DNA of 64,000 bases, taken from the NCBI GenBank assembly GCA_910822075.1, contig CAJVGC010000060.1:7440001-7504000 (forward strand). Direction: 5' to 3'. This DNA is from Senecio squalidus. Its lineage: Eukaryota > Streptophyta > Magnoliopsida > Asterales > Asteraceae. The position numbers were made by a program, and so were the translations under genes. The notes beneath the pieces were generated by a model that ran no database searches, was not told the DNA's origin, and saw nothing but the letters and a program-made list of their open reading frames with translations. Within the stretch, counting starts at the first letter, position 1. Each line of letters begins with the position of its first letter. Below are positions 48,490 to 60,144 of the stretch, one piece after another.

Positions 48490-49503
48490 GTAACCAGAAC
48501 GAAGATCTATCTTCGAGAAGTAAAACGAACCCTGAAACTGATCAAACAAATCGTCAATGCGAGGAAGGCGATAACGGTTCTTCACCGTCAACTTGTTCAG
48601 CTCCCTATAGTCAATGCACAATCGCATGGAGCCATCCTTCTTCTTCACGAAGAGAACTGGAGCACCCCATGGAGAGAAACTAGGGCGAACAAAACCCTTA
48701 TCAACTAACTCCTGAATTTGCTTAGATAACTCGACCATCTCTGAAGGCGCTAACCGATATGGAGCCTTCGCCACCGGCGCTGCTCCTGGAACGAGATCAA
48801 TTTGAAACTCGATCTTCCGCTGGGGAGGAAGTCCATTCAAATCGTCGGGAAAGACTTCGGGAAACTCACGAACAATCGGTATGTCCTCAATCTTCGTCGC
48901 AGAATCCTTCTTCACTAAGTGGGCTAGGTATAAGGAAAATCCACGACGAATATACTCTCGCACCTTCAAGCTAGAAATGACCTTGAGGCGTTTCCCGACC
49001 TCGTCTCCATGAATAAGTAAAGGTATACCATCCGGCCTCGGAATACGAATGAGTCGCTCGTAGCAAACAATCTCGACACGATGCGTAGCTAGCCAGTCCA
49101 TACCCACGACGATATCGAAACTACCAAGTCTCATAGGAATCAAGTCGATAGGAAAAGAAGTATCGGATAAGGTAAGGGAACAATCAAAAAGTATCTCCCT
49201 AGCACAAAGGCAACTACCATCCGCTAACTCTACCTCATAAGCAGACACTAATGGACTAGATGGGCTAGCTACTAAAGGCCTAAAGTCACTAGAAATAAAG
49301 CTCCTATCCGCACCAGAATCAAATAAAACATATGCAGGATGATCATTGAGAAAGAACGTACCCGTAACCACAGTAGGATCCTGGCGAGCCTCTGCAGAAC
49401 CCAAGGCAAAAACTCTGCCCTTGGCGGTATCACCACCACCAGTACAACCAGAAGTAAGAAGAGGAGTAGAAGAAGCAAACTTGGGACACCTATTACGGTA
49501 GTG
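46700..49503 (-). pseudogene. Ty3/gypsy protease-RT-integrase, parent copy (unit 3 plus upstream)
   Basis: From 49404 leftward: protease with FDSGADRSFISSDF, the linker SFDIVVGMDWLATHRVEIVC, and RT with PYRLAPSEM, WGAPVLFVKKKDG and YRELNKLTVKN. A one-base deletion near 48460 shifts the frame relative to units 1 and 2. RNase H is largely deleted at about 47873; integrase (46700-47506) resembles unit 1. Upstream of the protease, 49405-49503 continues the gag C-terminus, including the second half of a CCHC knuckle, and is cut by the 10.6-kb insertion. Chromovirus (Tekay-like) on RT sequence. Confidence 0.9.
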
Positions 49504-49508
49504 TCCCT
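49504..49508. repeat. Target-site duplication TCCCT (left)
   Basis: Identical 5-bp repeat at 60140-60144 on the other side of the 10.6-kb element. Confidence 0.95.
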
Positions 49509-52145
49509 TGTGACAACCGTCAAAATTTCAGGTGAAATTCGTACTCTATATCTTTTAAAATGTTTGTCGTTGTCTTAAACTGTACTTTTACCGAAAACGA
49601 GTCAGTGTCGGAATCGAACTCGGAATCAAATTATATAAGTCCTAATACCAAGAAAACACCTAAGGAACTTTCCTAAGTTCATATCGTACAATAATCAAAA
49701 ACTTTCATTTAACGAAAAGGTCTAACGGAACAAAAACGTAAAAAGCGAAAAATCAGAAAATGCTGAAATGAGACCAGGACGCCGCACAGATCAGCCCAGT
49801 GCGACGTCCTGAAGACGTAGATTCAAAAAAATTGAGCTTTTAAAGCTCATCTCGTTTTATACAAAAATCAAACCAATCAAACTCGGTTTAGACCACTCCA
49901 TTACTGCTTTTTACTCTCCCAAGACCTGCCATACACTCCTCCATATCTTTTCTTTTCATTTTCATTTTACAAAACATAAAAACACACACACAAACTAATT
50001 CTCTCCATTTTTATCTCAAACTTACCTCCAATAACACCACAAAACCAGTAAAATACAACCACTTAAATCCACTAAAACACACATTAAAATCGTTCAAATA
50101 ACAAAGGAAGCAAGGAGAATCAAGTTATTTCGGTTAAAAAGCATTTCTACCGATTTTTGAAGCTCAAAACTCTACGAAACCGTCATCCAAGCATTTTCAT
50201 CCGGTAGAAACCTTTATCTTTACTATATATACCGTTTTTAACAATTGCATGGATGATCTAAAGCATAAAAACGAGTTTTGATGAAGTTTTATAAAACTTT
50301 TTATACAAAAACGGATTTTTAACCGAATAATGCTTAGATCTATGCTTTTATGAATAAAAGTTACTTAAAACCTGTGAAAATGATATATAATAAAGTTTCC
50401 ACCGATTGCAGGTCGAGATCTATGACTTAAATAACCGTTTTAGCAAGAAAATCGAAAAATGGTGAAAAACAGCGCGCCAGGGCGCCGTTCCAGTGACCCA
50501 GAACGACGCACCGTGACACAAAAGTGTTCAGGGCGCCGTTCTAAAGGTCTAGAACGGCGCACTGAGCTGCTGGTTTTCCCGAAAATCGTTGTTTTGGCGT
50601 TAAAAACTTATATTTACGTACTGATTTTTCGAGACTAATGTTTTTGAACTGAGTTTAGTAAAATACTTATAATTGTGACATTTTATTGGACTTAAACTAC
50701 CTAAATGAACGCGTTTAAATATGTTATGTATATATATATATATATGTTTTTTTGTAAGCGGGAAAGTGTTATTATTTTGGACATAAAATTTATGGCGCGG
50801 AAGCGCTGCCCAAATTTTTTTAGAAATTATAAAACACTTCAGCGACTAAAATATATTTAACATAATAATAATAACGCTTTGGACACTTTCGGACTAAATG
50901 TGACGATAACCGATTCGGACAATATTTGGATAATTTAACCTTGATACTTAAAGTTTAACTAAGATTACATCTTATAATATATTATATATATGTTAACATA
51001 ATGTAATCTTAATACTTAATCAATCTTGGTACTTCCGTGATTCCCGACACGTTTCCGACCGTTTCCCGATCTTGCTTTATCTTCGCAATCCGTGAGTTAC
51101 ATGCCCTCTATTTTATGTCTTTTAAGTACTCTTTTGGGGGAAACATGAGATCCAAATGTTTATGAACTTCGACTTTTATGAACTATGACTTTTATCTATG
51201 ACATTATTGAACTATTTGACGATAATCGAACTTATATGTGTAAAACTATTTTAAATTGCCTTATTCGGCACTCTTTGATGTTGACGTGTTGACATTATGG
51301 CTTGCCCCCTTTCGGCATTTGACTAAAAACTATGATTGTTTGTATATGCTTCCAACCCTTGATGAGGATATAACATGTCTAGTAAGTGACTACAATCATT
51401 TTGACAAAAATTGCATAAGTTCCCCTTTTTCAGACGTTTACACACTATTAGCTATAAGCCGTTAGTAATTATGAGTATCGATACTTAGGGGAATGATCGC
51501 TCCTTACTTTAGATGGAAATCTAAGTACATACAGACATACACTTCGTGGATAGTGCGAGGTGGGGGCTGATCACGATCAGGATTAATCGGTTTAGTGTGA
51601 ACACTTACAGTTATATTATGCCAAGTGGTTGATACAATGCTGTAATCATATGTTATATACATATTTACTTTGCGATTTCTCCGCATCTAATCTTTTACAA
51701 GTTTTACACTACTTGTCTATTATCTCTCTAAAGTATATATATTTTAAGCGACTTTTCCGCTCACCTTTCTTTTAAGAAAACTTTCTACTTATATATATTT
51801 GTCGGAACTTTTGTCAAGAACTTATAAACTGTAACTCACTCACTACGTTATGTAGTTTGACACTTTATCTCATGTTTCAGGAAACCAAGTGTAAGTCATG
51901 AAGTGCATAGCTCGGGGGGGGGGGGCAAAAATGTTATGTGAAGTCTAATCGGGAGAAGACCTGTTTTATTTTGGAAATTTTATGAAAACATTTTATTATG
52001 TATTGTCGTTGTGAACATTATTTACTCTTACATGTGAACTTTTCAACTTTATTTTAATGACTTGAACCGTTAATTTTTGTTATAACTCGTGTAATGATTC
52101 TCTTGCTCTTCGCACCTCGTGTTTCCGATTTAGCGGGGTGTGACA
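49509..52145 (+). repeat. 5' LTR (2637 bp)
   Basis: It begins TGTGACAACCGTCAAAATTT and ends AGCGGGGTGTGACA. It contains GC-rich palindromes near 50480-50565 (GGCGCCGTTCT..AGAACGGCGC) and a run of 12 G at 51914-51925 that the other LTR lacks. Confidence 0.95.
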
Positions 52146-52148
52146 GAC

Positions 52149-52162
52149 TTGGTATCAGAGCA
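52149..52162 (+). other. Primer-binding site for initiator tRNA-Met
   Basis: TTGGTATCAGAGC follows the 5' LTR after three bases. A ~25-base oligo-A run lies just downstream (about 52185-52209). Confidence 0.85.
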
Positions 52163-52460
52163 CAACTTATAGTGAAAACGGTTTTAAAAAAAAAAAAAAA
52201 AAAAAAAAAGTTTTCGAAACCAAACTATAACCAAGGCTTTACAGAAAAATCATTTTTCGAGTTCAAACTTTAGTATATTAATTCCGCAATTGCATGATTA
52301 TTTTTCAACTACGCATAACTTGATCAATTATGCCTAGTTCAAAATGAATAATGCAAGAACGGTTTTGAGTCGAAAAATTCCCGGTCTTATCGATTCCCGA
52401 TTCTCACATAACTGACCCCGTGCATGCATTTTATTTACACTTTTCCTATTTTAGTTTCCC

Positions 52461-53213
52461 ATGTACTTACGTAACTCGCTATTTGCATATCCGTCATGTC
52501 TCAGTCGTCACGTTCGCGATCACCTTCCTCACTCTCCCGAGCCGCTTCGTCGCACGAAGATTCTGAAGGCCGCAACGGCCTCCGAGAGTCAACGTCACAA
52601 GACCACCGACCCAACGGAGGATACCTCGATGGCCGTATCCAGCAGCATCGGTTCCAGTCCGAGGACTGTGTTACCCCCTGCTCCTGTTCCCGCACCACCT
52701 CAGCACCAAGGGCCTCGCACGAGATTGACCGCTCGAAAGCAGGTGATTCTCCCGGGCCGCCTACCGGATAGGATGGTCGGGCGGAACCCCGGTCCATCCA
52801 GACCCGCTCCTCCTCATTTGCCATTCGGAGACCCGTACGCCGAGGCTCCGCGTACTTCCATGTTTGACCATTATACATGGGAGCGGCAGCTCGAGAGAGA
52901 GCAAATGCAGCGAGCTCGCGACGCTGAAGCATCCAGACCCATGATGTCGCCTACTCTACAGCGTCCCCCACCAACAGCATTCATGCACCTCCACCGCGAG
53001 GTACGGGGACTTTCAAAGGAGGCCCAACAACAGGGACTCCTCCTTTGTGAAGTCTCCGATGCTGCACACCAACTGTCGGAACAGTCAATGCGAGTCATCG
53101 CATCGGCTCATGCCACAGCACGGACCGTGCAGCGTCTCGTTGGGGCGTGTTTGGTCATGGGGACCTTGCTCGCGGTTATTGTGGCAAAGATGTTTCTCGA
53201 AAGGCGCCGTTAG
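52461..53213 (+). CDS. Extra ORF between primer-binding site and gag, with C-terminal transmembrane segment
   Basis: 250-codon open frame. The N-terminal third is Pro/Arg/Ser-rich. An overlapping frame starting at 52496 (MSQSSRSRSPSSLSRAASSH) may be the true start, with a frame shift joining them near 52740. Residues ~140-225 look helical (WERQLEREQMQRARD, EVRGLSKEAQQQG, EVSDAAHQLSEQSM). The end is LVGACLVMGTLLAVIVAKMF followed by LERRR, a hydrophobic segment with a basic tail, as in tail-anchored membrane proteins. It has no gag, protease or zinc-knuckle motif and does not look like the usual Tekay gag. Its function is unknown; envelope-like or accessory ORFs occur in some plant gypsy lineages, but no homology to them can be claimed here. 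Confidence 0.55.
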   Translation: MYLRNSLFAYPSCLSRHVRDHLPHSPEPLRRTKILKAATASESQRHKTTDPTEDTSMAVSSSIGSSPRTVLPPAPVPAPPQHQGPRTRLTARKQVILPGRLPDRMVGRNPGPSRPAPPHLPFGDPYAEAPRTSMFDHYTWERQLEREQMQRARDAEASRPMMSPTLQRPPPTAFMHLHREVRGLSKEAQQQGLLLCEVSDAAHQLSEQSMRVIASAHATARTVQRLVGACLVMGTLLAVIVAKMFLERRR

Positions 53214-53576
53214 TTGTTTCTTTTATGTATTGTGCTGTAAAGCTTGAGTTGTAATTTTTACATGTACACAACCCAAAGCTAGCTCTTATTTCTTTCCATT
53301 GTATTGTACTTGTATTGCATCTTTCCTTATTATGAACTATGTAGTCAACCTTATTATTATTAATGGAAATTCTACCTTTATTATCCGTACTGGTCGTTGT
53401 CGTGTGAATCTTTATATTTATTTTCGTATCATTATATTATCATCTCTTGAATCATTATCGTGCTTGTGCTATTTATTATTCCATATTACTCTCACGTGTT
53501 CGTTACTATTGTTCATCGAATTGAATCCTATTCGTGCGTTCTAAACTAGTTTCCTCTTTTTCTCCGTTGTAGAATT

Positions 53577-54080
53577 ATGCCTCTCGACAGGAGCGACGCT
53601 GACCGAATTGTTGAACAGGTTGCTACGCACCTGACTGCAGCAATCCCCGACATTATGGCTCGGATCATCGCTGGAATCAACGGCAAACTTTCCAAAAATG
53701 ATAAACCCCTTCCCTTTCCAGCCACAGTTAAACAGGAGGAAGGTGAAAGCTCCCGAAGCGATAAAATCCTTCTCCCTCCAGCACCCGTCGAGCGAAAGGG
53801 GAGTAAGAAACGGAAGGCTAGTCATCAGCCAATAAGGAGCAACCGCGACAAGAAACCCACGACCGGAACCCGAATTTAGGCTGGACCGCACCCCAAGTGC
53901 GACAGATGCTATCTCTACCATGTCGGGGATTGCCCAGTGTGCTATACATCTAACGAATCGGGGCACCTCTCCAGACATTGCCGCAAATATACTGATAAGC
54001 AAGGAAAGAAGTGGGCTTGCTTTGAATGCGGAAGCAACGAACATCCCCGTGTTATTTGCCCCATATTCAATACAACATAA
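53577..54080 (+). pseudogene. gag remnant lacking the capsid core
   Basis: It begins MPLDRSDADRIVEQVATHLT, a gag-like N-terminus. It then passes within ~40 residues to a basic linker (ERKGSKKRKASHQ) and, after an in-frame stop at 53877, to zinc knuckles. CFECGSNEHPRVIC is a perfect CX2CX4HX4C; an upstream CPVCYTSNESGHLSRHC is degenerate. A second stop follows. The ~200-residue capsid domain expected between N-terminus and linker is missing, so the element cannot make normal particles itself. Confidence 0.75.
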
Positions 54081-55488
54081 ACTTTCAGTGCTCTCGCAAT
54101 CACTGCCAAAGAGGCAAGACATGATTCAAATGCCGCGTCAGGTAAATTTTCCTGTAAACAACCAATATGCTTCTGTACTATTCGATTCAGGAGCTGAAAG
54201 AAGCTTTGTGTCCTTAGAATTTAGACCCCTCATTAAGTTAGACTCTAAGGTTCTTAAGGATAGCTTCGTAGTAGAATACGCTAACGGTCAAGAATTTGAG
54301 GCTAAGAATGTGATCGTAGGATGTCCCATGTGCTTATCTGACAAAACTTTCCCCATCGATTTAATTCCTATTGAACTAAAAAGCTTTGACGTTATCGTCG
54401 GAATGGACTGGTTATCTCGTTTCCGAGCCGAGATCGTCTGTTTCGACAAACTTATTCGTATCCCTCTCTCAGACAGTGAGACTCTCGTTGTTCAGGGAGA
54501 CAAACCTGGACGACAACTCCGTATCGTCTCTATCGTCAAAATGCGCAATTACCTCAAAAAGGACTGCGACGCATTCCTTGCGCATGTCGTTGAACGCAAA
54601 CCCAAAGAAAACCGAGTACGAGACATTCCAATAGTCAAGGATCAACTAGAGGTCTTTCCAGAGGATTTACCTGGGCTACCGCCGCATCGACAAGTGGAAT
54701 TCCGAATAGACCTCGTTCCTGGCGCAGCACCGGTTGCCAAGACACCATATCGTCTAGCACCACCCGAAATGCAAGAACTGTCGAAACAGCTGCAGGAACT
54801 TTTAGATCATGGTCTTATTCGCACAAGCTCGTCCCCCTGGGGAGCCCCAATCCTCTTTGTCAAAAAGAAAGACGGATCCTCCCGTATGTGCATCGATTAT
54901 CGTGAACTGAACAAGCTGACCGTCAAGAACCAATACCCACTCCCGAGGATCGATGATCTGTTCGACCAGTTGCAGGGTGCAACTTATTTCTCTAAGATCG
55001 ACCTCCGCTCGGGTTATCATCAGGTTCATGTCAGTGAGACCGACATTCCTAAGACCGCATTCCGGACTCGATACGGACATCACGAATTCCTTGTCATGCC
55101 ATTTGATCTGACCAACGCACCAGCAGTGTTCATGGACCTAATGAACAGGGTGTGTAGACAATATCTAGACAAATTCGTAATCGTATTCATAGACGACATT
55201 CTTATCTACTCAAGGAATAAGGAAGATCATGCCGAACATCTGAAACTTATCTTAGAACTCCTCAGAGATCAGAAACTTTACGCCAAATTCTCGAAGTGCG
55301 AATTTTGGCTCCGGGAAGTACATTTCCATGGTCACGTGGTCAACCAAGAGGGAATTCATGTAGACCCGTCAAAGATCGAAGCGATCGAGAAATGGCAAGC
55401 CCCAACGACTCCTACGGAAATCCGACAATTCCTAGGGTTGGCTGGCTATTTATCGAAGGTTCATCGAGAATTTCTCGAAGATCGCTAA
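53920..55488 (+). pseudogene. Protease and reverse transcriptase of the 10.6-kb gypsy element
   Basis: Open frame of 522 codons. Only its part after about 54120 is genuine pol; the beginning is a shifted reading of the gag knuckles. Protease active site FDSGAERSFVS, linker SFDVIVGMDWLSRFRAEIVC, RT motifs PYRLAPPEM, WGAPILFVKKKDG, YRELNKLTVKN, YFSKIDLRSGYHQ and the catalytic FVIVFIDDILIYSR are intact. After GLAGYL the frame is lost near 55460, so RNase H is not joined to RT. Confidence 0.85.
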
Positions 55489-57435
55489 GCCTCTCACCGA
55501 GCTCACTCAGAAGGACAAGGACGTCATTTGGGGAAAAGATCCGGAAGCTCAACCACCAACTTTGTCACGCGCCAATTTTCTCCCCACCGGAGGGCACAAA
55601 TAATTTCGTAGTGTTTTGTTATGCATCACACCAAGGACTTGGGTGCGTCCTTATGCAGAAGGACAAAGTCATCGCATACGCTTCGAGGCAACTGAAGGTA
55701 CACGAGCAGAACTGCACAACACACGACTTAGAGCTGAGAGCCGTCGTGTTCGCTTTAAAAATCTGGAGGCACTACTTGTACGTCACTAAGTGCACGGTTT
55801 TCAGGGATCATAAAAGCCTTCAACACATTCTTGATCAGAAAATGCTCAACATGAGGCAACGGAGATGGATAGAACTTCTGAGCGACTACGATTGCGAGAT
55901 CAAATACCACCCGGGTAAAGCAAACTTAGTAGCAGATGCCCTGAGTCGGAAGGAAAAGGGTAAAACCATCTCGAGTTAGAGCATTGGGTATTCAGATTCA
56001 GACAAATCTTCAAACGCAAATCTCCAGAGCTCGGCGAGAAGCGTTGAAACCCGAGAACCTTAAGGAGGAAACCTTGCACAACCACGAGAAGGAATTCGAA
56101 CTCAAATCAGACGGAATCCACTACTTCAAGGGCCGAGCATGGATTCCGAAATCCGAAGATCTTCGTAAACTCATTTTGGACGAGGGCCACCAATCCCGAT
56201 ACTCCATTCACCCCGGATCCGACAAGTTGCATAAAGATCTTCGGGAATACTATTGGTGGCCGGGCATGAAGAAGGATATCGCCTTGTATATAGCTAAGTG
56301 CCTTACTTTCTCGAAGGTCAAGGCGGAATATCAGAAGCCTTCAGGGTTGTTGCAGCAGCCGGATATTCCCATGTAGAAGTAGGAACAGATCTCCATGGAC
56401 TACATCACAAAGCTACCCCGTACGGCAAGGGGTAACGGCACGATTTGGGTCATCGTGGACCGTTTGACGAAATCCGCTCACTTCCTACCGGTACGAGAAA
56501 ACCACTCGATGGAGAAATTCTCTCAAATCTACATCAACGAGATCGTACGAAACACCTCTCTCCATTATCTCCGACAGGGATAGTCGATTCACGTCCCTCT
56601 TTTGGAATGTACTTCAGAAATCGCTCGGGACGCGACTAGACCTTAGCACCGCCTATCATCCTCAGACCGATGGTCAGAGCGAACGGACGATCCAAACGCT
56701 TGAGGATATGCTAAGAGCGTGTGTAGTTGACTTCGGAGGAAGTTGGGACGCTCACCTCCCTTTGGTCGAATTTCCCTATAACAACAGCTACCACCCCAGC
56801 ATCAAGTGCGCACCGTTCGAGGCCTTATATGGACGCAAGTGTCGGTCACCGCTTTGTTGGCTAGAAGCTGGCGATCGACAAATTACGAGGCTCGACATCG
56901 TCCAGGAGACCATCGACAAAAACACCACTATCCGGGAAAGACTGAAGACATTCCGTACCCAACAGAAGAGCTACGCCGACAACCGGAGGAGACCCCTTGA
57001 GTTCCAAGTTGGCGATAGAATGCTACTCAAGATATCGCCATGGAAGGTCCGCTTCGGGAAAGCGCGACAAGCTAAGCCCAAGGTACACCGGTCCATTCGA
57101 GGTGATAGAGCGAATCGGCCCAGTTGCGTATCGACTCCAACTTCCGCAGACTCTTTCGAACGTTCATAATGTTTTCCATGTCTCACACTTGAAAAAGTGC
57201 CTATCCGACGAGACCATCGTCATTCCACTCGACGAAGTCCAGATCGATAACAAGCTCAATTTCATTGAAGAGGCCGCTTGAGGTTGTGGACCGCGAGGTC
57301 AAACAACTCGGGCAAAGTCGTGTTCCTATTGTCAAAGTTCGGTGGAATTCCCGACGTGGTCAGGAATTCACGTGGGAACGTGAGGACCAAATCCGTCAGA
57401 AGTATCGACATCTATTCAAGGACACTTCTTCATGA
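55489..57435 (+). pseudogene. RNase H and integrase of the 10.6-kb gypsy element, broken
   Basis: RNase H (about 55600-55960) keeps SHQGLGCVLMQ, DLELRAVVFALKIW, DHKSLQHI and DALSR, but the first catalytic Asp (usually CDASHQ) is Tyr (CYASHQ). Integrase has HPGSDKLHKDL, YYWWPGMKKDI and CLTF where the zinc Cys is replaced by Phe. Two TGG codons have become TAG near 56374. After another shift the DDE core follows with YHPQTDGQSERTIQ. The C-terminal part reads KVRWNSRRGQEFTWERED, then stops at 57433-57435. Inactive. Confidence 0.85.
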
Positions 57436-57492
57436 TGGGACGAATTAAATTTCGGGACGAATTAAATTTCGGGACGAAATTTCTTTCAACCC

Positions 57493-57500
57493 GGGGAGAA
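57493..57500 (+). other. Polypurine tract
   Basis: GGGGAGAA immediately before the 3' LTR, preceded by duplicated AATTTCGGGACGAA, as in other Tekay-type elements. Confidence 0.75.
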
Positions 57501-60139
57501 TGTGACAACCGTCAAAATTTCAGGTGAAGTTCGTACTCTATATCTTTTTAAATGTTTGTCGTTGTCTTTAACTGTACTTTTACCGGAAACGCGTCAGTGT
57601 CGGAATCGAACTCGGAATCAAATTATATAAGTCCTAATACCAAGAAAACAATTAAGGAACTTTCCTAAGTTCATATCGTACAATAATCAAAAACTTTCAT
57701 TTAACGAAAAGGTCTAACGGAACAAAAACGTAAAAAGCGAAAAATCAGAAAATGCTGAAATGGGACCAGGACGCCGCGCAGATCAGCCCAGTGCGACGTC
57801 CTGAAGACGCATATTCAAAAAAATTGAGCTTTTAAAGCTCATCTCGTTTTATACAAAAATCAAATCAATCAAACTCGGTTTAGACCACTCCATTACTGCT
57901 TTTTACTCTCCCAAGACCTGCCATACACTCCTCCATATCTTTTCTTTTCATTTTCATTTTACAAAACATAAAAACACACACACAAACTTATTCTCTCCAT
58001 TTTTCTCTCAAACTTACCTCCAAGAACACCACAAAACCAGTAAAATACAGCCACTTAAATCCACTAAAACACACATTAAAATCGTTCAAATAACAAAGGA
58101 AGCAAGGAGAATCAAGTTATTTCGGTTAAAAAGCATTTCTACCGGTTTTTGAAGCTCAAAACTCTACCAAACAGTCATCCAAGCATTTTCATCCGGTAGA
58201 AACCTTTCTCTTTACTATATATACTGTTTTTAACAATTGCATGGATGATCTAAAGCATAAAAACGAGTTTTGATGAAGTTTTATAAAACTTTTTATACAA
58301 AAACGGATTTTTAACCGAATAAAGCTTAGATCTATGCTTTTATGAATAAAAGGTACTTAAAACCTGTGAAAATGATATATAATAAAGTTTCCACCGATTG
58401 CATGTCGAGATCTATGGCTTAAATAACCGTTTTAGCAAGAAAGTCGAAAAATGGTGAAAAAAAGCGCGCCAGGGCGCCGTTCCAGTGACCCAGAACGACG
58501 CACCGTGACACAAAAGTGTTCAGGGCGCCGTTCTAAAGGTCTAGAACGGCGCACTGAGCTGCTGGTTTTCACGAAAATCGTTGTTTTGGCGTTAAAAACT
58601 TATATTTACGTATTGATTTTTCGAGACTAATGTTTTTGAACTGAGTTTAGTAAAATACTTATAATTGTGACATTTTATTGGACTTAAACTACCTAAATGA
58701 ACGCGTTTAAATATGTTATGTATATATATATGTTTTTTTTGTAAGCGGGAAAGTGTTATTATTTTGGACATAAAATTTATGGCGCGGAAGCGCTGCCCAA
58801 ATTTTTTAGAAATTATAAAACACTTCAGCGACTAAAATATATTTAACATAATAATAATAACACTTTGGACACTTTCGGACTAAACGTGACGATAACCGAT
58901 TCGGACAATATTTGGACAATTTAACCTTGACACTTAAAGTTTAACTAAGATTACATCTTATAATATATTATATATATGTTAACATAATGTAATCTTAATA
59001 CTTAATCAATCTTGGTATTCTTTTAGGCCTTCCGTGATTCCGGGCACGTTTCTAACCGTTTCCCGATCTTGCTTTATCTTCGCAATCCGTGAGTTACATC
59101 CCCTCTATTTTATGTCTTTTAAGTACTCTTTTGGGGGAAACATGAGATCCAAATGTTTATGAACTACGACTTTTATGAACTATGACTTTTATGAACTATG
59201 AAATTATTGAACTATTTGACGTTGATCGAACTTATATGCGTAAAACTATTTTAAATTGCCTTATTCGGCACTCTTTTACGTTGACGTTTTGACATTATGG
59301 CTTGTCCCCTTTCGGAATTTGACTAAAAACTATGATTGCTTGTATATGTTTCCAACCCTTGATGAGGATATAACATGTCTAGTAAGTGACTACTATCATT
59401 TTGACAAAAATTGCATAAGTGCCCCGTTTTCAGACGTTTACACACTATTAGCTATAATCCGTTAGTAATTATGAGTATCGATACTTAGGGGAATGATCGC
59501 TCCTTACTTTATATGGCAATCTAAGTACATATTACTAGAACAGACATACACTTCGTCGATAGTGCGAGGTGGGGGCTGATCACGATCAGGATTAATCGGT
59601 TTAGTGTGAACACTTACAGTTATATTATGGCAAGTGGTTGATACAATGTTGTAATCATATGTTACCTTTATTTACGCATATACATATTTACTTTGCGATT
59701 GCTCCGCATCTAAAGTATATATATTTTAAGCGACTTTTCCGCTCACCTTTCTTTTAAGAAAACTTTCTACTTATATATACTTGTCGGAACTTTTGTCAAG
59801 AACTTATAAACTGTAACTAACTCACTACGTTATGTAGTTTGACACTTTATCTCATGTTTCAGGAAACCAAGTGTAAGTCATGAAGTGCATAGCTCGGGCA
59901 GGTCAGAAATGTTATGTGAAGTCTAATCGGGAGAAGACCTGTTTTATTTTGGGAATTTTATGAAATTTTTTTTATTATGTATTGTCGTTGTGAACATTAT
60001 TTACTCTTGGTTATGTCTTTTGAACATGTGAACTTTTCAACTTTATTTTAATGACTTGAACCGTTAATTTTTGTTATAACTCGTGTAATGATTCTCTTGC
60101 TCTTCGCACCTCGTGTTTCCGGTTTAGCGGGGTGTGACA
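57501..60139 (+). repeat. 3' LTR (2639 bp)
   Basis: Same ends and content as the 5' LTR, with the paired palindrome near 58490-58555. It lacks the oligo-G run and has several small indels relative to 49509-52145. Confidence 0.95.
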
Positions 60140-60144
60140 TCCCT
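60140..60144. repeat. Target-site duplication TCCCT (right)
   Basis: Partner of 49504-49508. Confidence 0.95.

Larger units (their letters stand above)
49509..60139 (+). mobile_element. Ty3/gypsy (Tekay-like chromovirus) element with both LTRs, nested insertion
   Basis: Order: 5' LTR 49509-52145, primer-binding site, extra ORF, shortened gag, protease-RT-RNase H-integrase, polypurine tract, 3' LTR 57501-60139, with TSD TCCCT. It interrupts the gag of the older minus-strand gypsy element. The LTRs differ by a few per cent by eye (5 changes in the first ~120 bases, fewer later) plus small indels, so insertion is recent but not brand new. Its coding region is broken in several places. Confidence 0.95.

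Noticed and set aside
51256..51465. ORF of 69 codons in the 5' LTR, repeated at 59256 in the 3' LTR
   Set aside because: Present in both LTRs simply because LTRs are duplicates; no domain and ordinary LTR composition.
52501..52932. Minus-strand open frame opposite the extra gypsy ORF
   Set aside because: Arg/Ser-rich antisense of a GC-rich coding stretch.
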